A DNA stretch of 64,000 nucleotides from Streptomyces sp. NBC_00775 (GCF_036347135.1 NZ_CP108938.1:7068001-7132000); one strand, 5' to 3'; counted from the stretch's first letter, positions 51,513-60,507 are shown. Numbers and translations are program-made. Notes: a model not told the origin generated them from the letters alone.

Positions 51513-51527
51513 CGAACACGACGTCCT

Positions 51528-51863
51528 TCGCCCCCGCCGCCCCTACCCGTCCCATCCCGTTCCTGGGGGCTGCGCCCCCAGACCCCCCTAAAAGACTGCG
51601 CCGTTCCCCGCGCCCCTGAACGTCGTCTGCGGGTGGGTGGGGGCTGGTCGCGCAGTTCCCCGCGCCCCTAAAGACAAAAGACCGGGGGCGGGCCGGGGGC
51701 GACGGGGCGCAGCCCCGAGCCGTCAGGGGCGCGAGGCTGTGTCGATATGCGGCTCCGCCGCGTGGGCGCGACCAGCCCCCACCCACCCGCACCCGACACT
51801 CAACCGAACGGGGTCTGGGGCGGAGCCCCAGAAGGATGGGACGGGTAGGGGCGGCGGGGGCGA
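51528..51863. repeat. Dispersed intergenic repeat, copy 4, with perfect 30-bp terminal inverted repeats
   Basis: 51528–51557 and 51834–51863 are the same 30-mer in inverted orientation as in copy 2. Inside are two CAGTTCCCCGCGCCCC-type blocks (about 51602 and 51655), a GCGGGTGGGTGGGGGCTGG block and its complement, and AACCGAACGGGG near the right end. It fills the gap between the phosphatase and HD genes. Confidence 0.9.
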
Positions 51864-51916
51864 CAAACCTGGGGTTCTCCGGCCTGCGCGGCGCTGCGCG
51901 GGGAGACACTGGAGGA

Positions 51917-52372
51917 GTGACGCAGACTCTTCTGACCCTGGCCGAAGTCGAAGCCCTCGCCCGCGAGGCGCACGCCGCCCAGACCGACAAGGCGGGGCGG
52001 CCGTACGCCGAACACCTTCAGGCCGTGGCGGAGGGCGTCCGCGAGCGCGGGGGAGACGACGAACAGATAGCGGCCGCCTGGCTGCACGACGCGGTCGAGG
52101 ACGACGCGCTCTCCGAGGACTGGCTGCGCGAGGCCGCGCTGACCCCGCGTACGAAGGAGATCGTGCTGGCGCTCACCAAGCGGGAGGGGGAGCCTGCAGA
52201 GTCGTACGCGCGACGCATCCGTACGACCTCGGGCGCCCTCCTGGTGAAGGTGTCCGACCTGGCGCACAACGGCGATCCGGCCCGGCTGGCCGTTCTTGAC
52301 GAGCACACGCGGGCGCGGCTGACGAAGAAGTACGCGACGATGCGCGCGCTGCTGGATCTGCCGCCCTACTGA
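51917..52372 (+). CDS. HD-domain hydrolase (small RelA/SpoT-like hydrolase)
   Basis: 151 residues. HLQAVAEGVRERGGDDEQIAAAWLHDAVED holds the HD pair (LHDAVED), and VKVSDLAHNGDPARL the later Asp/Asn of the metal site, as in MESH1-type guanosine tetraphosphate or related nucleotide hydrolases. No synthetase or TGS/ACT domain is present. The substrate is inferred only. GTG at 51917 has GGAGGA almost touching it; GACACT seven bases upstream could be a −10 for a leaderless transcript. Confidence 0.85.
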   Translation: MTQTLLTLAEVEALAREAHAAQTDKAGRPYAEHLQAVAEGVRERGGDDEQIAAAWLHDAVEDDALSEDWLREAALTPRTKEIVLALTKREGEPAESYARRIRTTSGALLVKVSDLAHNGDPARLAVLDEHTRARLTKKYATMRALLDLPPY

Positions 52373-52385
52373 GCCGCCTGAGCAG

Positions 52386-52423
52386 CGAAGTGCGGGCCCG
52401 GAATCTCCCGGACCCGCACTTCG
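52386..52423. terminator. Bidirectional terminator between HD and acyltransferase genes
   Basis: CGAAGTGCGGGCCCGG (52386–52401) pairs with 52408–52423 with one mismatch and a six-base loop, between two converging genes. Confidence 0.88.
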
Positions 52424-52439
52424 GTGTGGAAGCAGGCGG

Positions 52440-53621
52440 TTACGCCCTGGCTCTCTCCCGTTCCCGGGCCAGCTCCGTCGCGTCCCGCTTGAAGGCCCAC
52501 TCCATCTTGGGCTCCATCGCGAAACGGAAGATCCGCTGGACGGGCCGGGTGCACAGCACGGTGACGAGGGCGGCCGCGACGAGCGTCACGAAGACCACGC
52601 CGAGCGGCTTGTGCAGCCACCCGTGGTCGAACCAGCCCCCGAACTCGGAGGCCTTGACCACGAAGCCGTGCAGCAGATAGCCGTACAGCGTGCCCGCGCC
52701 GAGCGCCGTGAACCAGAACGTGCGCCGCGGCACCCAGGCGAAGAAGCACGCCGTGAGCAGCAGCGAGCAGCCGAAGAGCGCGAGCGTCATCACGGCACCG
52801 GCCCACCACGGGGCGCCGAGGCTCTGCGCGGCCTCGCGGTGGTAGAACCACGCCGTGTTCATCCGGGGCACCGCCCAGTAGCCCACGACGAGCGCGACGG
52901 CGAAGACCGGAACCGACAGGATCCGCACCTCGCGGCGACGCACCAGCTGGAAGTGCTCGGGCTTCATGACCAGGCCCAGGACGAAGAACGGCAGGAATTG
53001 CAGGACGCGCTGCAGGTCCAGTTCGGCGCCGATGTCGGGCGAGACGGAGGCGAGCACGGCGATGGTGAGCGCGAGCGGGAGCGGGTGGCGGACCAGTTTC
53101 CACAGCGGGGTGGTCAGCCGCCAGATGAAGAGCGCGACCAGGAACCAGGTGAGGTACCAGGGGTCGAGCAGGCTGATCGGGTGGGTGGGGTCGGGGGCGG
53201 CCCACCGCTTGAACAGGGAGTACGCCGTCTCGAAGACGACGTACGGCACGACCACGCCCGTCACCAGCCGCTTCAGCCGGTCGGGGCGCATGTCGAAACT
53301 GCGCGAGAAGTAGCCGGAGATGATGATGAAGGCCGGCATGTGGAAGGTGTACACGACGGTGTACACCGCTTCGAGGACGCGGCTTTCGCCCTTCAGCGGC
53401 TCCCATGCGTGGCCCATGGCCACGAGCACGATCGCCAGGTACTTGGCGTTGTCGAAGAAGGCGTCGCGTTGCTTGCCGGCGGGCTTGGCGCCCGGTGCGG
53501 CGGCACCGGTGGCCGCTCTGGGGGTTTGGGGCGAGCGCGGACTCGGCACTCCCGCCGCCGGCTGCTGTGCCGGGGGGAGCGGCGCTCTGTGGTGGCCGTG
53601 TGGTCGTAGCGAGTTCGTCAC
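52440..53621 (-). CDS. Membrane acyltransferase family 3 protein
   Basis: 393 residues, about ten predicted membrane segments. The catalytic His is in YLAIVLVAMGHAWEPL near residue 65, and FHMPAFIIISGYFSR is the family's second motif. Members O-acylate sugars, polysaccharides or macrolides at the membrane. The N-terminal 50 residues are Pro/Ala-rich and may be cytoplasmic. GTG at 53621 (GGGAGG five bases upstream) is preferred to ATG at 53672. Stands alone. Confidence 0.9.
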   Translation of the reverse strand: MTNSLRPHGHHRAPLPPAQQPAAGVPSPRSPQTPRAATGAAAPGAKPAGKQRDAFFDNAKYLAIVLVAMGHAWEPLKGESRVLEAVYTVVYTFHMPAFIIISGYFSRSFDMRPDRLKRLVTGVVVPYVVFETAYSLFKRWAAPDPTHPISLLDPWYLTWFLVALFIWRLTTPLWKLVRHPLPLALTIAVLASVSPDIGAELDLQRVLQFLPFFVLGLVMKPEHFQLVRRREVRILSVPVFAVALVVGYWAVPRMNTAWFYHREAAQSLGAPWWAGAVMTLALFGCSLLLTACFFAWVPRRTFWFTALGAGTLYGYLLHGFVVKASEFGGWFDHGWLHKPLGVVFVTLVAAALVTVLCTRPVQRIFRFAMEPKMEWAFKRDATELARERERARA

Positions 53622-54245
53622 AGGCCCTCCCGCCAAGAACTCGGGGAGACGATCCAGGACCTCGCTGCGCATGCGGGGGACGTGGCGGCGTGGAACATCT
53701 GAGGCACCCTAGCGTTGTCTGTGCGTCTTCGTAAAACTCTCGACGCCATTCCTGCTTATCGCCTGCGACTACCCAGGATTTGAAGATGTGTGCGCGCCGG
53801 TTCGCAAGTGGTTCCGTATATCGATTTGCTTACCGTATGGGGTGGTTCTGTCCCCATTCATCCTGACTAAATGGTGCATAAGGCTCGCGGGCGACTCTGG
53901 TGATATGTCCGGTTCATTGTCCTTTAGTTACCCGTCTACAGAGTCTGCGATGTGCCTGTGGCAACAATTCGAATTCCCTGCGAACAGGATGTGTGGACAT
54001 GGCAACGGTCCCTCTGAATTTCCGTTGCGGGGTCCGTGCGGGTGCACTCTCGAATTGCCGTGCGGAGCCCCGCGGTTGGCCCGCTCCGAGGGGGTGCGGG
54101 TGGGTCGGCGGGGTGTGTCCGTGGCCGACGATGCGTCACCTGCCGCATACGAAAGCCTGGTTGGTGGCACGATGGTTCTGGCGGGGGTGTGAGGGGCTGC
54201 ACCTCCGGGCCGGGAGAGCGGACCGACCGTAGGGTGTGATCAGTT
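53622..54245. other. Long intergenic region with a low-GC segment
   Basis: 624 bases without a convincing gene. From about 53735 to 54010 the sequence is clearly AT-richer than the rest of the window (for example AATTCGAATTCC near 53966). It is followed by a GC-rich part. The ORFs that cross it lack coding character. It may carry a long leader for the small membrane protein, an unrecognised RNA or residue of a lost gene. Confidence 0.5.
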
Positions 54246-54440
54246 GTGGCCATTTCGCTGTCAGTGGTGCTGCTGTTGGCGATCATCCTTGTGGTGTTGA
54301 TCCGAGGGGGATCGATCAAGGCGGGGCCCGCCGTTGTCGCGGTGCTCTTCGGTTTCTTCCTCGCGTCGACAGGCATGGCTCCGTCCATCCAACGGTTCCT
54401 CGACTCGATAGCGGAGACGATCAACTCGATCAGCTTCTGA
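54246..54440 (+). CDS. Small membrane protein, conserved in Streptomyces
   Basis: 64 residues from GTG at 54246. One hydrophobic segment at the N-terminus (ISLSVVLLLAIILVVLI), a short basic turn (RGGSIKAG), a second segment (PAVVAVLFGFFLAST) and an amphipathic tail (SIQRFLDSIAETINSI). This looks like a small two-TM protein. Function unknown; I recall similar proteins in other streptomycetes. Third positions are strongly G/C, supporting expression. It precedes the PQQ-type kinase by 125 bases. Confidence 0.75.
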   Translation: MAISLSVVLLLAIILVVLIRGGSIKAGPAVVAVLFGFFLASTGMAPSIQRFLDSIAETINSISF

Positions 54441-54505
54441 GCGAGGGGGCTCTGCGCGGGCGAAGTCGAGAACTCGGGGTCGGGGAGAACGCGCCCGTCC
54501 CCGGT

Positions 54506-54535
54506 ACTTTGACGGGCGTCACTTTGACGGGCGTC
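54506..54535 (+). repeat. Perfect 15-bp tandem duplication upstream of a kinase gene
   Basis: ACTTTGACGGGCGTC occurs at 54506–54520 and again at 54521–54535. Each copy contains TTGACG, a good −35 hexamer, 30–60 bases before the kinase start. Confidence 0.85.
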
Positions 54536-54564
54536 GGGGATTCGGAACGGGGGAGCGTACGGGG

Positions 54565-56694
54565 ATGGCGCTGCGCGAATCGGATCCGTCGGAGGTGGGC
54601 GGTTACCGCATCGAGGACCGCCTCGGCTCCGGCGGCATGGGCGTCGTCTATCTCGCCCGCTCCGCCTCCGGACGCCGCCTCGCGATCAAGGTCGTGCACG
54701 GGCAGTACGCCGACGACGACGAGTTCCGTACCCGCTTCAGCCGTGAGGTGGCCGCAGCCCGGCAGGTGAGCGGCGCCTTCACCGCCCCCGTCGTGGACGC
54801 GGACGCCGACGCGCCGCGCCCCTGGATGGCCACGCTCTACATACCGGGCAAGAACCTCGGCACCCACGTACGCGACCACGGCCCGCTGCCCCCCGACCGG
54901 CTGCGCGGGCTCGCCGCGGGCCTTGCGGAGGCCCTCCGTGACATCCACCGTGCCGGAGTGGTCCACCGGGATCTGAAACCGGCCAACGTGATGCTCGCCG
55001 ACGACGGCCCCCGCGTCATCGACTTCGGCATCTCACGCGCCGCCGAGTTCGGCGTCGCCGACGCGCTCACCCAGACCGGGCGCGTGATGGGCACCCCGCC
55101 CTTCATGTCCCCCGAGCAGTTCTCCTCCCCGCACGAGGTGGGCCCGGCCGCCGACATCTTCTCCCTCGGCGCGATCGTCGCGTACGCCGCCACCGGACGC
55201 GGCCCCTTCGACAGCCCCAGCCCCTGGGAGACGGCCACCCGCGTCGTCGAGGGAATCCCCGAACTCGACGGCATGCCCGGCGAGTTGCGCCCCTTCGCCG
55301 AACTCTGCCTGGAGAAGCACCCCAAGTCCCGCCCCACCCCGGACGAACTCCTCACCCTCCTGCGCGACGGCACCCGCCCGGGCCCGCGCCCCGCCCCGGA
55401 CGAGACCCCGGGCCCGCCGACCAGGCTCGACCGCCCCCGCTCCAAGCGCCGCCGCCGGCTCGTCATCGCCTCCTCCGTCGGAGCCCTGCTGCTCGCCGTC
55501 ACCGCCTCGGCCGCGGTCGTACGGATGACAGGCGGCGGCTCGGTCCGCAGTGACCTGCCGCCGGGCTGGCGCGAGTGGCACGCGGCGGCGAAGGCGTCCG
55601 ACGGCGCAGGAGGCGCCTTCACCAGCTGCGGCGCCACCGGTACGTCACTGGTGTGCGCCGGGGACGACGTCAAGGCGGCCCGCTTCTCCCTCGCCACCGG
55701 CAAGCACACCTGGTTCCGGCCCGTCGACTCCACGCCGGACGACAGCGGCAGCGACGAGGGCTCGGTCCTCGGCGCCCGAGCCGGCCGCGTGTTCGTCTAC
55801 GCCAACGACGAGACGGAGAAGACCAGCGACAACACCTTCACGACCGTGGCCCACTACTCGGTCCAGTCGGTGAACGCCACCACCGGACAGGTGATCTGGA
55901 AGACCCGCGTCGCCGACGGCGAGAACGCCCTCGCCCCCGACCTGGAGGACGGCGGAGCCCGGGTCGTCCCCGAGGGAGTCGTCGCCCGCGTGGGCGACGA
56001 CGCACGGTCGTACGCCCTGCTGGACGCCGACGACGGCAAGGTCCGCTGGAAGCGGCCGATGCCCAAGGGGCAGACCTGCGCCGTGGCGTCCGCCGCGCAC
56101 CGCGCCTACCTCGTCTGCCAGCCCGACGAGATGAACACCACCAGCCTGTCCGCCCTCGACCCGGCCACCGGAAAGCCCCGCTGGACCGTCACCGCCCAGG
56201 GCGCGCTCGACCTCCTGGGCCAGGACCACGGCCGTCTGATCCTCGCCGAGGCGACCCCCGAGGCGTCCTACCGCGCGATCACGACCGTGGACACCACCAC
56301 CCACCGGCTCCTGCGCGTACCGCTCTCGCGCACCCAGCCCGCCGACGCGAACATCCACCTCGCACACGGCACCCTCTACTTCACCCTCGGCAACGGCAGC
56401 GTCCGCGCCGTCTCGCCCCGCACCGGCCACCAGTCCTGGGAGAGCAACTCGACGGTGGAGTTCCCGGGCCCGCCCCTCGCCTCCGCGACCCACATCTACA
56501 TCGCGTCCCCCAGCGGGCGCCTGGCCGCCCTGGACGTCCGCACGGGCAGAGTCGACGCCACCCGCCCCGGCCGCAACGACGCCGGCCCCACCAACATGGC
56601 GGACTCCGGCGCCCCCCTGCTCCTGACCGGCGACGCCCTGTACGTCCCGTACGGAATCCGCTCCGTCTACACCGTGGACGTACGCCACCTGTAA
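54565..56694 (+). CDS. Membrane Ser/Thr protein kinase with PQQ-type beta-propeller
   Basis: 709 residues. Kinase domain 1–280: Gly loop LGSGGMGVVY, Lys42 (AIKVVHG), HRDLKPAN at 135–141, DFG at 153–155, and PFMSPEQF. A basic stretch (KRRRR) and one membrane segment (about 296–318) lead to an extracellular region from 330 to the end, rich in repeats like ARFSLATGKHTWFRPVD and VNATTGQVIWKTRV, which are PQQ-like propeller blades. The propeller likely senses a wall or envelope ligand. Promoter duplication lies upstream. Confidence 0.93.
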   Translation: MALRESDPSEVGGYRIEDRLGSGGMGVVYLARSASGRRLAIKVVHGQYADDDEFRTRFSREVAAARQVSGAFTAPVVDADADAPRPWMATLYIPGKNLGTHVRDHGPLPPDRLRGLAAGLAEALRDIHRAGVVHRDLKPANVMLADDGPRVIDFGISRAAEFGVADALTQTGRVMGTPPFMSPEQFSSPHEVGPAADIFSLGAIVAYAATGRGPFDSPSPWETATRVVEGIPELDGMPGELRPFAELCLEKHPKSRPTPDELLTLLRDGTRPGPRPAPDETPGPPTRLDRPRSKRRRRLVIASSVGALLLAVTASAAVVRMTGGGSVRSDLPPGWREWHAAAKASDGAGGAFTSCGATGTSLVCAGDDVKAARFSLATGKHTWFRPVDSTPDDSGSDEGSVLGARAGRVFVYANDETEKTSDNTFTTVAHYSVQSVNATTGQVIWKTRVADGENALAPDLEDGGARVVPEGVVARVGDDARSYALLDADDGKVRWKRPMPKGQTCAVASAAHRAYLVCQPDEMNTTSLSALDPATGKPRWTVTAQGALDLLGQDHGRLILAEATPEASYRAITTVDTTTHRLLRVPLSRTQPADANIHLAHGTLYFTLGNGSVRAVSPRTGHQSWESNSTVEFPGPPLASATHIYIASPSGRLAALDVRTGRVDATRPGRNDAGPTNMADSGAPLLLTGDALYVPYGIRSVYTVDVRHL

Positions 56695-56817
56695 AGGCTG
56701 TCGATGTCTGTCGATGTCCGTCGGCGCCTGTCGGCGTAGGTACACCTCGAACAGCCGGTGCACGACACGAGGCCTGCCGCCCGTGCGGAGCGTGGTCCGC
56801 TCGGCGACCCTGGAGGC

Positions 56818-57324
56818 ATGAACAGCGCAAGCTCCGAGCCTGCCTCGGAGACCTCGACGGGCCGTGTCGATTACACCGGCGCTGTCTACGGGTCGCTGCT
56901 CGCCGCCTCCGTGGTGGTCGGCGCCGGAACGCTCGGCTCGTTTCCGAAGCTGGAACTCATTCTGCTGCTGCTGTGCACGGCTGTGGTGTTCTGGGCCGCG
57001 CACGTCTTCTCCCGCCTTTTCGGGGCCCGAATGGTGCACCACTTGAGCTGGGGCGAGATCGGCCGCGCGTGCGCGGAGGAGCGCCCGATCGTCGGAGCGG
57101 CCGTCCCACCGGCCTGTGCCGTGGCCATCAGCCCACTCTTCGGACTGGGACCTGAAGGGACGGCATGGCTGGCACTCGTGGTCGCTCTGGTCGGACAAGT
57201 CGGCTATGGGACCCTCGCCGCCAGCCGCGCCGGCGCCTCGCGCGGCCTGATGGTGCTCGCCGGTGTGATCAACCTTCTCCTCGGGCTGATCATCGTGGTC
57301 CTCAAGGTCGCGGTTCAGCACTGA
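56818..57324 (+). CDS. Four-TM membrane protein, hypothetical
   Basis: 168 residues. After a Ser/Glu-rich cytoplasmic start come four hydrophobic segments (AVYGSLLAASVVVGAGTLG; LILLLLCTAVVFWAAHVF; AWLALVVALVGQVGYGTLA; MVLAGVINLLLGLIIVVLKV). No catalytic motif was recognised. ATG at 56818 has GGAGG almost abutting it, which is unusually close; the frame extends upstream to 56758 with no better start. Follows the kinase by 123 bases. Confidence 0.7.
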   Translation: MNSASSEPASETSTGRVDYTGAVYGSLLAASVVVGAGTLGSFPKLELILLLLCTAVVFWAAHVFSRLFGARMVHHLSWGEIGRACAEERPIVGAAVPPACAVAISPLFGLGPEGTAWLALVVALVGQVGYGTLAASRAGASRGLMVLAGVINLLLGLIIVVLKVAVQH

Positions 57325-57363
57325 GGTCCCGCGCGGGGGGCACGCCGGAGTGGTCACGGGCTC

Positions 57364-57415
57364 GGACATGACTGTCAGACGTGACCGTCCAGACATGACT
57401 GCCGGACATGACGGA
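57364..57415. repeat. Four imperfect 14-bp tandem repeats
   Basis: GACATGACTG-type units at 57364, 57378, 57392 and 57405 (variants GACGTGACCG and GACATGACGG), in the gap between the membrane protein and the tRNA-Gly gene. Confidence 0.75.
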
Positions 57416-57462
57416 GGGCCAGGCGAAGGAAACATCCTCCGGCCCGGCCCTCGGCCGTACAG

Positions 57463-57533
57463 AGCGGGCGACGGGAATCGAACCCGCGTAGCTAGTTTGG
57501 AAGACTAGGGCTCTACCATTGAGCTACGCCCGC
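57463..57533 (-). tRNA. tRNA-Gly (anticodon UCC)
   Basis: 71 nt. GCGGGCG / CGCCCGC acceptor stem, CTAGTCTTCCAAACTAG anticodon arm with TCC, and the GGTTCGATTCC T-loop are all present. Discriminator base is T; no CCA is encoded. Confidence 0.97.
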
Positions 57534-57686
57534 AACAGGTCGCGCCGCAGGTCAGTGACCGCGGCACAGGAGGCATCGTAGCGGGTTGTGCCCCCTCATC
57601 GCACACCCCGTTTCCCCGCCGCAGGGACGCTCGGGAAATGCGGCAGCCGCACTGCCTGCGGGCATGTACCCTACGTGTCGCACCGA

Positions 57687-57763
57687 CGGGGTGTGGCGCA
57701 GCTTGGTAGCGCGTCCGCTTTGGGAGCGGAAGGCCGTGGGTTCAAATCCCGCCACCCCGACCA
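57687..57763 (+). tRNA. tRNA-Pro (anticodon UGG), CCA encoded
   Basis: CGGGGTG / CACCCCG acceptor stem, anticodon loop TTTGGGA with TGG, T-loop GGTTCAAATCC, discriminator A, followed by an encoded CCA at 57761–57763. A GACCATCAGT segment straddling the end is repeated once immediately downstream. Confidence 0.97.
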
Positions 57764-57792
57764 TCAGTCCGACCATCAGTGAAGATCGCCTT

Positions 57793-57821
57793 TTGGGGCG
57801 CGTACCGGCTGCGGTTACTAT
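57793..57821 (+). promoter_or_regulatory. Promoter of tig
   Basis: TTGGGG (57793–57798), exactly 17 bases, TACTAT (57816–57821), about 130 bases before the tig start, directly after tRNA-Pro. The leader holds a small CTGTCCG / CGGACAG hairpin. Confidence 0.65.
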
Positions 57822-57953
57822 GCAAGCTGCGCGCCCGTGTGTCTGCACTGTTACGACGTCTCTCAAGGGCCGCGAATCTTGCCGAAGGACTGTCCGCCCG
57901 GACAGAGCACCTTGGCAGAACCCCAAGAAGTCAGCCCCCAAGGAGACCGAACC

Positions 57954-59354
57954 GTGAAGAGCGCCGTGGAGACCCTGAACCCGACCCGGGTTCGGCTCAG
58001 CATTGAGGTGCCCTTCGAGGAGCTCAAGGACAGCCTCGACGCGGCGTACAAGAAGATCAACCAGCAGGTCACGGTGAAGGGCTTCCGGAAGGGCAAGATC
58101 CCGGCGCGCGTCATCGACCAGCGGTTCGGTCGCGGTGCCGTGCTCGAAGAGGCCGTCAACGACGCGCTCCCGAAGTTCTACACCGAAGCGGTCAACGAGG
58201 CCGAGCTGAACGTCCTCGGCCAGCCCGAGGTCGACATCACCGAGCTGAAGGACGGCGAGACGCTGAACTTCACCGCTGAGGTCGACGTCCGCCCGACCAT
58301 CGAGATCCCGGACTACTCCGGCATCGAGGTCGAGGTCGACGCCATCGAGGTCAGCGAAGAGGACGTCGAGAAGGCCGTCACCGAGCTGCGCGAGCGCTTC
58401 GCGTCGACCTCCCCGGTCGAGCGCGCCGCCCAGGACGGCGACGTCGTCACCCTCGACCTGGAGGCCAAGGTCGACGGTGAGGTGCTGGAGGACGGCATCG
58501 CGTCCGGCGTCTCCTACACCATCGGCTCCGGCGAGCTGCTCGACGGCATCGACGAGGCCGTCAAGGGCCTGGAGGCCGGTGGCGAGGCCACCTTCGCCTC
58601 CGAGCTCAAGGGCGGCTCCGCGGCCGGCAAGGAGGCCGAGGTCGCCGTCAAGGTCACCCAGGTCGCCGCGCGCGAACTCCCCGAGCTGGACGACGACTTC
58701 GCTCAGCTCGCGTCCGAGTTCGACACCCTCGACGAGCTCAAGGCGGACAGCCGCAAGCGCCTCGAGAACATGAAGCAGTACGACCAGGCCACGCAGGCCC
58801 AGGAGCGCGTCCTGGAGAAGCTGCTGGAGCTCGTCGAGGTGCCCGTCCCCGAGAAGCTGCTCGAGGACGAGATCAACACCCGCAAGCACAACCTTGAGCA
58901 CCACCAGCTCGGCCAGATGGGCCTCGACCTCGCGAAGTACCTGGAGATCCAGGGCAAGACCGAGGAAGAGTTCGACGCCGAGACCAAGGAAGCCGCGGTC
59001 AAGGGCATCAAGACGCAGTTCGTCCTTGACGAGCTCGTCAACAAGGAGAAGCTGAACGTCAACCAGGAGGAGCTCACGGAGCACCTCATGCGGCGCGCGG
59101 CCTCCTCCGGCATGTCCCCCGACCAGTTCGCCCAGGCCGTCGTCGAGGGCGGCCAGGTCCCGATGCTCGTCGGCGAGGTCGCCCGCGGCAAGGCCCTCGC
59201 GGTCGTCGTCGAGGCTGCCACGGTCAAGGACACCAACGGCGAGATCGTCGACCTGGACGACGAGGACGAGACGGAGGCGGCCACCGAGGTCGCCGCCGAC
59301 GTCACCGACGGTGAGGCCGCCGAGGCCTCCGCCGAGGAGTCCACTGAGGCCTGA
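57954..59354 (+). CDS. tig: Trigger factor (ribosome-associated chaperone and peptidyl-prolyl isomerase)
   Basis: 466 residues. N-terminal ribosome-binding domain with the GFRKGKIP signature ([23 protein letters not shown]), FKBP-like isomerase domain around 150–240, helical C-terminal domain, then an acidic Ala/Glu tail ([13 protein letters not shown]…). It folds nascent chains and is the first gene of the clp locus. GTG at 57954 follows AAGGAG. Length is normal for actinobacteria. Confidence 0.97.
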   Translation: MKSAVETLNPTRVRLSIEVPFEELKDSLDAAYKKINQQVTVKGFRKGKIPARVIDQRFGRGAVLEEAVNDALPKFYTEAVNEAELNVLGQPEVDITELKDGETLNFTAEVDVRPTIEIPDYSGIEVEVDAIEVSEEDVEKAVTELRERFASTSPVERAAQDGDVVTLDLEAKVDGEVLEDGIASGVSYTIGSGELLDGIDEAVKGLEAGGEATFASELKGGSAAGKEAEVAVKVTQVAARELPELDDDFAQLASEFDTLDELKADSRKRLENMKQYDQATQAQERVLEKLLELVEVPVPEKLLEDEINTRKHNLEHHQLGQMGLDLAKYLEIQGKTEEEFDAETKEAAVKGIKTQFVLDELVNKEKLNVNQEELTEHLMRRAASSGMSPDQFAQAVVEGGQVPMLVGEVARGKALAVVVEAATVKDTNGEIVDLDDEDETEAATEVAADVTDGEAAEASAEESTEA

Positions 59355-59374
59355 TCGCCTCGCTTGTACGCCGC

Positions 59375-59413
59375 GACGGGCCCCCGGGGACTTTGTGTCC
59401 CCGGGGGCCCGTC
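59375..59413 (+). terminator. Terminator of tig
   Basis: A 16-bp perfect stem (59375–59390 with 59398–59413, loop CTTTGTG) followed by the T-rich run TCTTTTGCTTTTGGCTTTT. A classical rho-independent terminator, so tig ends here and the clp genes need their own promoter. Confidence 0.92.
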
Positions 59414-59580
59414 GTCTTTTGCTTTTGGCTTTTAGGGGCGCGGGGAACTGCGCGAGCAACCCACGACAAGCCGCACCCGCCGACGAGCCGTCCGTGGCAG
59501 ACGCGTCTGTGGCTTTGCAGGGGGCGGCTCGCGCAGTTCCCCGCGCCCCCAAACAGCCTGGGGCCCCGCCAAACCCCCTG
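59414..59580. repeat. Dispersed intergenic repeat, copy 5 (partial)
   Basis: GGGGCGCGGGGAACTGCG after the tig terminator and its complement CGCAGTTCCCCGCGCCCC near 59535–59551 are the family's core arms. The terminal 30-mers and the GCTCCGCCCC block are absent. Lies between tig and clpP1. Confidence 0.8.
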
Positions 59581-59601
59581 CACAGCCCAGCGGAGCGCAT
59601 G

Positions 59602-59615
59602 CGCTCACAGCGAAC
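59602..59615 (-). promoter_or_regulatory. ClgR-type box upstream of clpP1
   Basis: On the minus strand the sequence reads GTTCGC, five bases, GCG, which matches the GTTCGC-5N-GCG motif known for the streptomycete Clp regulator ClgR. It lies 40 bases before a TAGGGT (59654–59659) that could be the clpP1 −10. Confidence 0.65.
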
Positions 59616-59741
59616 AGTTCCTTCTCCGGGATTCCCCGGAGGGGCCCGCGCGTTAGGGTCCATGAATACGAGGGCAGGGGAGTCCCCGAACGCCGCCGGG
59701 AGGCGGCACGGAACCCGGGGTCCCAGGCCCCTGCAGAAGAC

Positions 59742-60401
59742 GTGAGACGGCCCGGCGCCGTCGTAAGACGAGCAGGTGGATACGTGACGAATCTGATGCC
59801 CACAGCTGCCGGCGAGCCTATCGGTGGTGGTCTCGGTGACCAGGTCTACAACCGGCTGCTCGGCGAGCGAATCATCTTCCTCGGCCAGGCGGTCGACGAC
59901 GACATCGCCAACAAGATCACTGCGCAGCTGCTGCTCCTTGCCTCCGACCCGGACAAGGACATCTACCTCTACATCAACAGCCCCGGCGGCTCGATCACGG
60001 CCGGCATGGCGATCTACGACACCATGCAGTACATCAAGAACGACGTGGTGACCATCGCCATGGGCATGGCGGCCTCGATGGGCCAGTTCCTGCTCAGCGC
60101 CGGCACCCCCGGCAAGCGCTTCGCGCTGCCGAACGCCGAGATCCTGATCCACCAGCCCTCCGCCGGCCTCGCGGGCTCCGCGTCGGACATCAAGATCCAC
60201 GCCGAGCGGCTGCTGCACACCAAGAAGCGCATGGCGGAGCTGACCTCCTTCCACACGGGCCAGAGCGTGGAGCAGATCACCAAGGACTCCGACCGCGACC
60301 GCTGGTTCGACCCGATCGAGGCCAAGGAGTACGGCCTCATCGACGACATCATGCCCACCGCTGCCGGTATGCCGGGCGGCGGCGGCACCGGGGCGGCGTA
60401 A
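59742..60401 (+). CDS. clpP1: ATP-dependent Clp protease proteolytic subunit ClpP1
   Basis: 219 residues. Catalytic Ser112 ([12 protein letters not shown]), His137 (LIHQPSAG) and Asp186 (SDRDRWF) are in place. It assembles with ClpP2 into the double-ring protease that degrades proteins fed by ClpX or ClpC. The 219-residue length matches the S. coelicolor protein as annotated; a second GTG at 59784 ([10 protein letters not shown]) would give a shorter precursor and is an equally possible start. First gene of the clpP1–clpP2 pair, with the ClgR box upstream. Confidence 0.96.
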   Translation: MRRPGAVVRRAGGYVTNLMPTAAGEPIGGGLGDQVYNRLLGERIIFLGQAVDDDIANKITAQLLLLASDPDKDIYLYINSPGGSITAGMAIYDTMQYIKNDVVTIAMGMAASMGQFLLSAGTPGKRFALPNAEILIHQPSAGLAGSASDIKIHAERLLHTKKRMAELTSFHTGQSVEQITKDSDRDRWFDPIEAKEYGLIDDIMPTAAGMPGGGGTGAA

Positions 60402-60507
60402 GCCCCTCAGCGCCCCCAGGGCGGCGCCGGGCCCCATCGGGCCACCGGGTCCCTCCAGCGCCCCCAGCCGACCGCTCAGCCCTTTTTCAGGCTCTTCAGG
60501 AGACACA

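Noticed and set aside
51511..51990. Minus-strand ORF over the repeat and the HD gene start
   Set aside because: It is translated repeat sequence with no domain; the repeat element explains it.
53999..54232. 78-codon ORF (MATVPLNFRCGV…) in the long intergenic region
   Set aside because: Residue composition (many Trp, Cys, Arg, Gly) and lack of third-position G/C bias across the AT-rich part argue against coding.
57463..57763. Integration hot spot at the two tRNA genes
   Set aside because: No integrase, no direct repeat of a tRNA 3' end at a distance, and tig follows tRNA-Pro directly as in other streptomycetes.
57552..60506. 984-codon open frame on the minus strand across tig and clpP1
   Set aside because: It crosses the tRNA-Pro gene and mirrors two well-conserved plus-strand genes; no motifs.
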